DNA from: Alphaproteobacteria bacterium
GTDB lineage: Bacteria > Pseudomonadota > Alphaproteobacteria > RF32 > CAG-239
Assembly: GCA_017471705.1 (NCBI GenBank)
Contig: JAFUSH010000012.1
Span: 1 to 57,156 of the forward strand
Length of the DNA stretch: 57,156 bases
Direction: 5' to 3'
The notes beneath the pieces are model-generated. The model ran no database searches. It saw only the letters and a program-made list of their open reading frames with translations, and was not told the DNA's origin. The position numbers and the translations under genes were made by a program. Below are positions 17,873-26,062 of this stretch, one piece after another (position 1 is the first letter of the stretch; the number at the start of each line of letters is the position of its first letter).

Positions 17873-20239
17873 ATGACAAAAAGAATGTTAATTGACGATA
17901 CTCAGCCGGAAGAAACCAGAGTTGTTATCGTCGACGGTAATAAAGTGGAAGACGTGGAATTCGAATCCTCTTCCCGTAAACAGATAAAAGGCAATATTTA
18001 CAGCGCCAAAGTTATTCGTATAGAACCTTCTCTACAAGCCGCCTTTATTGATTACGGCGGCAATAAACACGGTTTTTTGGCTTTTAACGAAATTCATCCG
18101 GATTATTACAATGTTTCCGATGAAGTAATGAAAGAAGTCGAAGCCGAAGTTGATGAGATTATAGAAGGCAAAATAAAATATTTAAAAGAACGTGAAGCCG
18201 AAAAAGCGCGTTATAAAGCCGAAAAAGAAGCCAAAGAAGCCAAAATCAGATTGGAAGCTGAACAGGCCAGAGAAGTGGAAGAAGCTCAATTGGAACCGGT
18301 GCAAAACGCTATTCCGGAAAGTAATGAATATCTGGAACAAACCATTTCGCGTGAACCGGAAAGCAACCAAACGGAAGAAAACACACCGACGGAAATAACC
18401 GTTAAAGAAGACAATTCCGAACAGGCAGAAATTTTTTCTTCGGTCGAAGATGCAGAAAATACTGAAGAAGCTGAGGTTTCTCAAAAAAGTTCCGAAAATG
18501 AGGACAATGATGAAACCACCGAGGAAGAATCGGAAAAAACCGCAGATGGTAAACAGCGCCGACACAGAAAATCAACCCGTCGCCCGCGTGACCGCAAAAA
18601 AACCGTAAAAACCGTTGCTGAATCTAGCGGTTTGAGCGATGATATGCTGGCTGATGAAGATGCCGATTTGGATGATGATGAAGATACCGATGATTTAGAC
18701 GGCGCCGACTTAAACGGATACAATTTTGATTTGCAACGCAAATTATTGATTTCTCGCAAATTATTCCACAGAAGCACCATTCAGGATGTTATCAGAGAAG
18801 GACAAACCCTTTTGGTACAGGTTGTGAAGGAAGAGCGCGGTAACAAAGGAGCCGCCTGCACAACTTATATTTCTCTTGCCGGAAGATATTGCGTTTTAAT
18901 GCCTAACCGCATTAAAAGCGGCGGAGTATCTCGCAAAATAGTAAACGCCAATGACAGAAAACGCTTGAAATCCGTAATCCGCGATTTACCGATAAATGAC
19001 GATATGTCACTGATTATCCGCACTGCCGGAGAAGATAAAACAAAGGCCGACATCGTAAGAGATTACAACTATTTGATTCGTACGTGGAATGCCATTCGTT
19101 ACGGCGCATTGAAAAATCCGGCGCCGGCAATCATCTATGAAGAAGGTAATTTAATCAAACGCGCATTGCGTGATATGTACACCAAAGATATTGACGAAGT
19201 CATTATTGACGGCGAAGAAGCATACCAGACCGCACGCAGTTTCGTTAAAATATTGTCACCTCATCACCTGAAAGACATTCATTGCCGCAAAGCCGGAGAA
19301 CCACCGGTATTTCAACGTTTCCAAATAGAAGCGCAGTTGGATAAATTGCATAATCCGATAGTTCAATTGGAATCCGGCGGGTATTTGGTAATCAATCCTA
19401 CCGAAGCGTTGGTTTCGATTGATGTAAACTCCGGACGGGCAACCAAAGAAAAGGATATTGAAGAAACTGCTCTGAAAACCAATCTGGAAGCAGCCGACGA
19501 AATTGCCAAACAATTGAAGATGCGTGACTTGGCCGGTTTGATTGTGGTTGACTTTATTGATATGTATGAACCGCAGAATAATACGGCGGTAGAAAAGCGT
19601 ATGAAAGAAGCTATGAAAGATGACCGCGCCCGTATCCAGATTGCCAAGATGAGTATTTTCGGTTTGTTGGAAATATCGCGTCAGCGTATGCATTCTTCTT
19701 TTCTGGAAAGCAATTATACAACTTGTCCTTATTGCCACGGACGCGGTGTTACCCGTACGGTGGAATCCGGCGCAACTTTAATCTTGCGCGCCATTGAAAG
19801 CGAAGGTGTACGCAATCGCCGAATCCGATTAATCGTGAACGTACCGGTTGATTATGCAGCATATCTGCTTAACAAAAAACGCCGTCAATTATCCGCCTTG
19901 GAATCTTCATATGAATTGGAAATAGTTATTTCCGGTGATTTAAATATGAAAGATATTGCCGATTATAAAATTTTGAGAGAGAAGCTTCAATATGTAACCG
20001 CTTCCTGCGATACGGCAACAACCTGTTACGAAGCTGACAACATCGAGTATAATGATAGCGAAGAAACAAACGAAGACAACTCTTCCGACGAAGAAAATCA
20101 TCGTTTCAGTTTTCGCCGCAACAATACACGCGGACGCAAATATCGCCGCGGAGATAAGCGCGGATATGACCGTTCAGCCGGTGAAAATGATAAATCCCAA
20201 CCGGAGAAAAAATCGTGGTGGAGCAAATTGTTCGGATAA
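17873..20239 (+). CDS. rne: ribonuclease E/G
   Basis: This is the main endoribonuclease for mRNA decay and rRNA/tRNA processing. The start at 17873 is set by GAGGT 5 bases upstream and by the family opening MTKRMLIDD. The 788-residue product has an S1 RNA-binding domain split by a large acidic then Arg/Lys-rich insertion (about residues 90-270), as in other alphaproteobacteria. Catalytic aspartates sit in SIDVNSGR and VVDFIDMYEP, and the Zn-link in TTCPYCHGRGV. The C-terminal tail after the catalytic core is only about 110 residues, acidic then Arg-rich, ending KSWWSKLFG. Any degradosome scaffold is therefore short. Its 3' end overlaps the next gene. Confidence 0.95.
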   Translation: MTKRMLIDDTQPEETRVVIVDGNKVEDVEFESSSRKQIKGNIYSAKVIRIEPSLQAAFIDYGGNKHGFLAFNEIHPDYYNVSDEVMKEVEAEVDEIIEGKIKYLKEREAEKARYKAEKEAKEAKIRLEAEQAREVEEAQLEPVQNAIPESNEYLEQTISREPESNQTEENTPTEITVKEDNSEQAEIFSSVEDAENTEEAEVSQKSSENEDNDETTEEESEKTADGKQRRHRKSTRRPRDRKKTVKTVAESSGLSDDMLADEDADLDDDEDTDDLDGADLNGYNFDLQRKLLISRKLFHRSTIQDVIREGQTLLVQVVKEERGNKGAACTTYISLAGRYCVLMPNRIKSGGVSRKIVNANDRKRLKSVIRDLPINDDMSLIIRTAGEDKTKADIVRDYNYLIRTWNAIRYGALKNPAPAIIYEEGNLIKRALRDMYTKDIDEVIIDGEEAYQTARSFVKILSPHHLKDIHCRKAGEPPVFQRFQIEAQLDKLHNPIVQLESGGYLVINPTEALVSIDVNSGRATKEKDIEETALKTNLEAADEIAKQLKMRDLAGLIVVDFIDMYEPQNNTAVEKRMKEAMKDDRARIQIAKMSIFGLLEISRQRMHSSFLESNYTTCPYCHGRGVTRTVESGATLILRAIESEGVRNRRIRLIVNVPVDYAAYLLNKKRRQLSALESSYELEIVISGDLNMKDIADYKILREKLQYVTASCDTATTCYEADNIEYNDSEETNEDNSSDEENHRFSFRRNNTRGRKYRRGDKRGYDRSAGENDKSQPEKKSWWSKLFG

Positions 20240-21561
20240 CCAAATCAATAGTTCTTATTCTTCTGCTGTTTGTCGGTTTATACCTTAAACCGGCAAATGC
20301 GGAAGGGTTAACCTTGATTTCTGATGCGGAAACCCAAAACTATCTGGCTAAAATCGTAAAACCGTTATTCGATGCGGCAGGGGTGCGGTTTAATGCCAAC
20401 AATATTTTTATCGTTAATGACAATTCCCTGAACGCTTTTGTCAGTGACGGAAACTACCTGTTTGTACATACCGGAACCATTGTGCAGGCGGAAAATACCA
20501 ATGAATTGGCCGGTATTTTGGCGCACGAAACCGGACACATTTTAGGCGGACATATCGTACGCTTAAAACTAAAAATGGAAAAAATGCAATATGTAATGTT
20601 AGGCTCGGTTTTAGCCGCAGGAGCCGCCGCCGTTTCCACCGGCAGAGGCGATGCTGCTATGGCGGTTATTTTAGGTTCGCAAACTTCGGCATTAAACAGC
20701 ATTTTGCATTATCAGGTTCAGGAAGAACGCAGCGCCGACGAAAGCGCCATAAAACTTTTGAACAAGACTAAGCAATCAACCAACGGCTTGCTGAGTTTTA
20801 TGAAAAAAATCAAAAAACAAAATACTTTAAGCGGAATTGAAGAAAATTCATACTTCCGCACCCACCCGCTGACATCTGAGCGTATTTCGCATTTCGAAGA
20901 TGCCAGCAAAGGAAACAGTTATAGTGAAAAAAATACTTATGACAACGAATTTTTACTGGTGAAAGCCAAGCTGACGGCCTTCTTATCAGATAAAAATAAA
21001 ACAATGCGTTTGTATCCGAACTCCGATAATTCGGCTCCGTCCAGATATGCCCGCAGTATTACGGCGTTCAAACAGGGAAAAATCTCTCAAGCTTTGAATT
21101 TGATTGAAGGTTTGATTTCGGAACAGCCTGATAATCCTTATTTTTATGAGCTGAAAGGACAGTTCCTGTTTGAAAGCGGGAAGGTAAAAGAAAGTGTCGG
21201 TTCCTACCAAAAGGCTTTAAATATGTTGCCTGATAATTATTTATTGCAAATAAGTTTGGCACATTCTTTGTTGGAAAGCGGTGAAAATACGCAAAATGTG
21301 CAAAAAGCCGTCACTTTATTGCAAAAATCACTGATTACTTATAACAGTTCTATGGCTTGGCAATTGCTCTCTCAGGCTTATGACAGAGCCGGCAAACGAG
21401 CAGCTGCGCATTATGCCACCGCCGAGTTTAATTATATGATAGGGAATCCGGAAACAGCTCTTAAACAGTTAGAATTTGCCGATAAAAATTCTCCGGATAA
21501 ATCGCTGCAGCTTAAAATAAACGATTTAAAACAAAAAATTAAAGATGATGAGGATGAATAA
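20215..21561 (+). CDS. periplasmic M48 metallopeptidase with TPR region (BepA-like)
   Basis: This family degrades or assists misassembled outer-membrane proteins such as LptD and BamA. The 448-residue protein starts at GTG 20215 (a second GTG is at 20218) with GGAG 8 bases upstream, inside the rne 3' end. It has a signal peptide (IVLILLLFVGLYLKPANA) and the zinc motif HETGHILGGH. A third-ligand region (EERSADESAI) and C-terminal TPR units (NPYFYELKGQFLFESGKVKE) follow. The domain order matches BepA/YfgC. Its link to LptD assembly is plausible, since lptD lies 5 kb downstream, but is inferred. It overlaps apt by one base. Confidence 0.88.
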   Translation: MVEQIVRITKSIVLILLLFVGLYLKPANAEGLTLISDAETQNYLAKIVKPLFDAAGVRFNANNIFIVNDNSLNAFVSDGNYLFVHTGTIVQAENTNELAGILAHETGHILGGHIVRLKLKMEKMQYVMLGSVLAAGAAAVSTGRGDAAMAVILGSQTSALNSILHYQVQEERSADESAIKLLNKTKQSTNGLLSFMKKIKKQNTLSGIEENSYFRTHPLTSERISHFEDASKGNSYSEKNTYDNEFLLVKAKLTAFLSDKNKTMRLYPNSDNSAPSRYARSITAFKQGKISQALNLIEGLISEQPDNPYFYELKGQFLFESGKVKESVGSYQKALNMLPDNYLLQISLAHSLLESGENTQNVQKAVTLLQKSLITYNSSMAWQLLSQAYDRAGKRAAAHYATAEFNYMIGNPETALKQLEFADKNSPDKSLQLKINDLKQKIKDDEDE

Positions 21562-22085
21562 TGAGTGAGCAAAGCATAAAAAATTCTATCAGAAACATTC
21601 CGGATTTTCCCAAAAAAGGAATCCAGTTCAAAGACATTACCACCGCATTAAAAAATGCCGAAGTATTGAAAGAAATCTTGGATACTTGCGCCGAGCACTA
21701 CCGTGGTAAAAAAATCGACTATGTAGTCGGTATAGAATCACGCGGATTTATATTCGGAACCGCCCTTGCCTATATTTTGAACTGCGGATTCATTCCGATA
21801 CGCAAACCGGGGAAATTACCGGCTGATGTAATAGCTCAGGAATATGCGTTGGAGTACGGAACCGATTGTATAGAAATGCACGCTGACGCCCTAAGCAAAG
21901 GCGATAAAGTATTGATTGTCGACGACTTGCTTGCCACCGGCGGCACCGCTAAAGCGGCAGCCGATTTGGTGAGAAAGCTGGAAGCCGAAATCGCCGGATT
22001 TGCTTTTGTAATCGAGCTTAACGATTTGCACGGCAGAGATAGGCTTGCATCAATTGCCGATGTTTATTCGGTAGTGCAATATTAA
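21561..22085 (+). CDS. apt: adenine phosphoribosyltransferase
   Basis: Apt salvages adenine with PRPP to make AMP in the cytosol. The 174-residue length is standard. The PRPP-binding signature VLIVDDLLATGGTAKAA is at about residues 113-129. The N-terminal FPKKGIQFKDITT and GIESRGFIFG are typical of Apt. The ATG shares its A with the TAA of the upstream protease gene (coupled translation). The last four bases overlap the converging glycogen-synthase-like gene. Confidence 0.96.
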   Translation: MSEQSIKNSIRNIPDFPKKGIQFKDITTALKNAEVLKEILDTCAEHYRGKKIDYVVGIESRGFIFGTALAYILNCGFIPIRKPGKLPADVIAQEYALEYGTDCIEMHADALSKGDKVLIVDDLLATGGTAKAAADLVRKLEAEIAGFAFVIELNDLHGRDRLASIADVYSVVQY

Positions 22086-24118
22086 ATCGCACCGGTAGTA
22101 AATAACTTGAAATATTTATAAACCGACCCTTGCGGTGATGACCAACTGAAATCGTCAGCCATTGCCCGACACTGCATTTTGTGCAAAACATCGGGAGCCG
22201 CATAATAGCAACGCAAGGCTTTTTCAAGCGCATCTTCATAAGCATTCAGATTGTTTTTTAACCTCTGCGCCATCAGATTGGTGCCGTAAATTTTTTCACC
22301 GCCGGCAAAAAATGCTTCGGTTCTGAAACCGTCAATTCCATCCTCAATGGTATCAACCAAACCGCCGGTAGAAGTGGCAATCGGTAATGTTCCTTTAGCC
22401 ATTGCCTCCATCTGTGTTAATCCGCACGGCTCAAAATACGACGGCATCATATAAAAATCGGCAGCAAGCTGCACGCAATACGCAAACTGGTCTTTATATC
22501 CCCTGAACACAAATATGCGTTTGGCAAAATCGCGGAAAATCTGTTTCGCGTTATCTTTTAATGTCATTAAATCGCTGTATAAATCTTTATTTCCGGCTCC
22601 GCCCAGAATAAATATCGGAAAACTGTCCGGCGAATTTTTATAGCGGTCTATAATATGCAATATAGCATTAATCGCCACATCATAACCCTTTTGTTCCACC
22701 ATACGGCTGGTCATACAAATAATCGGCAATCTTTCGGCATCGGCGAGTAAATCGGCAACATCATCGAATTTATACAGGTCAATCAGCGGAATCACCTGCT
22801 CCTTGTATTTTTCATCGGTTGCCAAGCGTGACAGTAATTTGATACATTCCTTTTTATTATGCAATTTAGCGCTCAAATTATTTTCATCATAAAATTTAAA
22901 ATCGGTAATTTTGAAAAACTGATTTATCTCGGCTATTTTTTGGGCATTCGGTGAAATCAAGCGTTTTTCGTAACCGTTGACTATGCCGTAAAAATTGCGG
23001 TAATTTTTGCGTATTTTCAGAATATCCCTGAAATCGAAACCGAAACTTTTCTCACTGGAAACCTCTTCCATATAATTTTTGGACACCGTAATAATTCTAT
23101 CAGCCAAATGCATATTTGCCGAAGCCTGATTATACGTATCGTCAACAATCAAAGTATTTACCGTGCGCGGATTGCTGTTTTTAACCGCCTTGGCATTTTT
23201 CAGCACCAAAGTCGCCAAATCACCGTACAATGAATTAAGTATGCGTGAGGTATTGTCATAATCCCATCCCTGATACCCCATATGGTGAGCAATGTGTATA
23301 ATCGGAATATTGCGGATTTTATCAGCGATACTCATATCCATTCTGCCTGCATAAACTTTGGCTAAAGTCAGATACTTCGTAAGCCCCGATAAAGCTCCGC
23401 TGTGCCAATCATTAGCGATTAGAATATTCGGCATTGTTATGTTTTTATCGGGATTTAAAGCCAAGCTCTCAATCATACAATATACTGTTTTGGAAAAGAA
23501 CGCAAATTTTTCGACTTCATCAACCTCATTAACGTTACGCACGTAACATCCGGTTTGCCCCGACGGATTTTTCGCCGACGGATTTATGCTGAAAAAACGG
23601 TCGTTACGCAAAAAATAATAAGTAACTCCGTTTAATTCACCGCAATAAACGTCAACGGCGAAATCACGAATTTTGGTTTTACCGGCAAATGCCACCTTCA
23701 ATGTTTTTATTTTTTTTACCTTAACCGATTTACTTTCCGCTCCGGTATACACGCCGTCATCTAACTCAGCCTTTTTCTTGCCGGTATCGCCCAAATACAT
23801 CGGAGTAATAATTGATATACTATGCTTTCCTGAAGCAAAAACAGTATTAAAATTCTCCGGCAATTCCGAAGCCACCATTCCCAAACCGCCGCACTTCATA
23901 AAAGTTGCCGTTTCAGCGCTTATCATCCACGCACTAATTTGTTTGATTTCAGGCCACTCTTTATTGCTTAAGCATTGCCGCTTTGACATATTCTGCATTT
24001 TTATGAGGAGTTCATTATGAGGAACACCGTAGTTTACCAAAAATTTCTTCTTATTAAAATTATTCGGTAAATATTCAAAAACTTTGTCACTTCCCGCACC
24101 GATTACAACAGCACACAT
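22082..24118 (-). CDS. glgA: GT5 glycogen/starch synthase-like glycosyltransferase
   Basis: This enzyme type adds glucose from ADP- or UDP-glucose to an alpha-1,4-glucan. The 678-residue protein has the GT5 N-terminal donor/acceptor motif KCGGLGMVASELP (about residues 77-89), normally found near residue 15. It therefore carries an unusual N-terminal extension of about 60 residues. The C-terminal half has a GT-B nucleotide-sugar motif, PSYFEPCGLTQMEAMAKG, followed by TSTGGLVDTI. No other glg gene is in the window, so the pathway context is missing. The start has GGAG only 3 bases upstream; internal methionines could be alternatives. The symbol reflects the family, and donor specificity is unknown. 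Confidence 0.8.
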   Translation of the reverse strand: MCAVVIGAGSDKVFEYLPNNFNKKKFLVNYGVPHNELLIKMQNMSKRQCLSNKEWPEIKQISAWMISAETATFMKCGGLGMVASELPENFNTVFASGKHSISIITPMYLGDTGKKKAELDDGVYTGAESKSVKVKKIKTLKVAFAGKTKIRDFAVDVYCGELNGVTYYFLRNDRFFSINPSAKNPSGQTGCYVRNVNEVDEVEKFAFFSKTVYCMIESLALNPDKNITMPNILIANDWHSGALSGLTKYLTLAKVYAGRMDMSIADKIRNIPIIHIAHHMGYQGWDYDNTSRILNSLYGDLATLVLKNAKAVKNSNPRTVNTLIVDDTYNQASANMHLADRIITVSKNYMEEVSSEKSFGFDFRDILKIRKNYRNFYGIVNGYEKRLISPNAQKIAEINQFFKITDFKFYDENNLSAKLHNKKECIKLLSRLATDEKYKEQVIPLIDLYKFDDVADLLADAERLPIICMTSRMVEQKGYDVAINAILHIIDRYKNSPDSFPIFILGGAGNKDLYSDLMTLKDNAKQIFRDFAKRIFVFRGYKDQFAYCVQLAADFYMMPSYFEPCGLTQMEAMAKGTLPIATSTGGLVDTIEDGIDGFRTEAFFAGGEKIYGTNLMAQRLKNNLNAYEDALEKALRCYYAAPDVLHKMQCRAMADDFSWSSPQGSVYKYFKLFTTGAI

Positions 24119-24194
24119 TCATTTTCTCCACAATAAAATACATTATAGGCGTATTATAGCGCGTTTATTTATAACCTTCAACAAAAAACTACTC

Positions 24195-24223
24195 TTGACT
24201 TGTTAAAGATTACTTACTAAATT
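24195..24223 (+). promoter_or_regulatory. sigma-70 promoter of grpE
   Basis: The -35 TTGACT (24195-24200), a 17-base spacer and the -10 TAAATT (24218-24223) lie 43 bases upstream of the grpE ATG. No convincing sigma-32 heat-shock signature was seen. Confidence 0.6.
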
Positions 24224-24266
24224 CTAATTAAGCTATAAAATAATATTACAAATTAAAGAGGCAATA

Positions 24267-24836
24267 ATGAACGAGCAAAAAAAATACGAAAATGAAAAAA
24301 AAGAGGAAAAAGCATTAAATCCCGAAGAAAAAGTCGAAAATAAAGTTTCCGAAACTCCGGTTGAAGGTAACGATGAACTGCAAACATTGAAGGAAGAAAA
24401 TGCCAAATTAAAGGACTCTTTTTTAAGGGCCTATGCCGAAGCGGAAAACACCAAAAAACGTTGTCAGCAGGAAATTGAAAAAATATCCAAATATGCAATT
24501 TCGGAATTTGCCAAAGAACTTTTGGGAGTGGCCGATAATCTGCAACGTGCAATGACCTCGGCAAAAGATACCGATAACGAACAGTGCAAAGCTTTACTGC
24601 AAGGCGTGGAAATGACTCAGAAAGAATTGACCAAAGTTTTTGGCAAATTCGGTATCAAAAAAATTGATTGCTTAGATACGGTTTTCGACCCAAACCTTGA
24701 AAGAGTTGTGCAAGAAATAGAAGATAAAGAAAAACCTGCCGGCACGGTGATTGCCGAACTGCAATCGGCATATACCATTAATGACCGTATTTTACGTGAA
24801 GCAATGGTTGTGGTAACCAAAGGCGGTAAAAAATAA
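24267..24836 (+). CDS. grpE: nucleotide exchange factor GrpE
   Basis: GrpE releases ADP from DnaK in the Hsp70 folding cycle. The 189-residue protein has a charged N-terminal tail, a long coiled coil (about residues 35-95, containing FLRAYAEAENTKKR) and the C-terminal beta domain with the signature ending REAMVVVTKGG. A good ribosome-binding site (AAAGAGG) precedes the ATG. The gene stands alone between its own promoter and terminator; dnaK and dnaJ are not in the window. Confidence 0.96.
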   Translation: MNEQKKYENEKKEEKALNPEEKVENKVSETPVEGNDELQTLKEENAKLKDSFLRAYAEAENTKKRCQQEIEKISKYAISEFAKELLGVADNLQRAMTSAKDTDNEQCKALLQGVEMTQKELTKVFGKFGIKKIDCLDTVFDPNLERVVQEIEDKEKPAGTVIAELQSAYTINDRILREAMVVVTKGGKK

Positions 24837-24858
24837 TCATTTTCAAAAACAATAATTT

Positions 24859-24886
24859 AAGCACTCATCTTTGTGAGTGCTTTTTT
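24859..24886 (+). terminator. Rho-independent terminator after grpE
   Basis: A 9-base-pair stem AAGCACTCA/TGAGTGCTT with a 6-base loop is followed by a run of Ts (24879-24886), 23 bases after the grpE stop. Confidence 0.9.
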
Positions 24887-24944
24887 GTTGCATATCTTGC
24901 AAATTGTTGTTTCAATATTAAAAATAATCATTATAATCACGCTT

Positions 24945-26060
24945 ATGAAAATATTAAGTAAATATATTACGAAGCAAATCTTTATCGGCTTTTTGCTGAT
25001 TGCGTTTTCTTTGCTGGCAATGTTATGGCTTACCCAATCGCTCAAATTTGTTGAAATGGTAACCAGACAAGGATTGCCGGTTTATTTGTTTACCGAAATG
25101 ACATCTCTTTTAATGCCGCGTATTTTCAACGTATTGTCACCGATAGCCGTATTTGTTTCTGTACTGTTCGTATATAATCGCCTAATCAGCGACCGTGAGT
25201 TGGTAGTTATGCAGTCGGCGGGCATAAAGCCGAGCGAAAGTGCCGTACCGGCTTTAATTGTCGGTATGTTAATATCCGTTTTTAACATATACATTATGAA
25301 TTGGGCAATTCCGCAGGCGGAGAGCCATTTCCGCGAATTAGAGTGGAGAGTTAAAAATAATATTACTCAAATGATTTTCCGTGAAGGAGAATTTACACCG
25401 CTAAAAAACGGTATAACCATTTTTATCGATAAACACGAAGACGACGGTTCGGTTTCGGGAATATTCGTAAGCGACGAAAGCAAGCCCAATTTGAAAGTTA
25501 CGCTAACTGCGGAAAAAGGACGTTTAATTCAAACACCAAACGGACCGCGCATTCTGTTTATCAACGGAGTTCGGCAAGAGATAGACAAGACAAACTACAA
25601 ATTTAATTCTTTGGCGTTTTCACGATACTCCGCCGAGTTTAATAATGCCGGAGGCGCACAAAAAAAGGCTGAATCGGTGCGTGAAAAAAATATTATTGAA
25701 CTGCTTAATTCGGCAAATGATTCAACTTTGACACCCCAAGATGTGCGTAAAAATATTGTTGAGGGACATCGGCGTATTATTTATCCGTTCTACAATTTAG
25801 TATTTGCATTGCTTGCCTGCACTGGGTTATTGATAAGTTCTTTCAATCGCCGCGGTCAAGTTAGGGTAATCGCATCGGAAGTATTTTTTATGATACTCAT
25901 AAGCGGAGCTGACTTGGCGTTGACTAACTTGGCGGGGAAAACTTTGTTTATTCTTCCGTTGTTGTATATGAACTGCATTGTACCGTTATCAGCGTGTTTC
26001 TACCTGCTGTACTTTTATAATCCGTTTTATTTTCATCATCGAAAAATGTTAAGGTCATAA
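24945..26060 (+). CDS. LPS export ABC transporter permease, LptF/LptG family
   Basis: LptF and LptG form the inner-membrane permease pair that extracts LPS for transport by LptB2FGC-A-DE. The 371-residue protein starts at ATG 24945. It opens with KYITKQIFIGFLLIAFSLLAMLWLTQSL, has three further helices in the first 130 residues, a periplasmic beta-jellyroll (about 135-270) and C-terminal helices. That is the family topology. ELVVMQSAGI (coupling helix) is visible. Only one permease gene is present before lptD, whereas two are usually adjacent in alphaproteobacteria. I lean to LptF but cannot decide by eye. The stop is 2 bases before lptD. Confidence 0.88.
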   Translation: MKILSKYITKQIFIGFLLIAFSLLAMLWLTQSLKFVEMVTRQGLPVYLFTEMTSLLMPRIFNVLSPIAVFVSVLFVYNRLISDRELVVMQSAGIKPSESAVPALIVGMLISVFNIYIMNWAIPQAESHFRELEWRVKNNITQMIFREGEFTPLKNGITIFIDKHEDDGSVSGIFVSDESKPNLKVTLTAEKGRLIQTPNGPRILFINGVRQEIDKTNYKFNSLAFSRYSAEFNNAGGAQKKAESVREKNIIELLNSANDSTLTPQDVRKNIVEGHRRIIYPFYNLVFALLACTGLLISSFNRRGQVRVIASEVFFMILISGADLALTNLAGKTLFILPLLYMNCIVPLSACFYLLYFYNPFYFHHRKMLRS

Positions 26061-26062
26061 AA

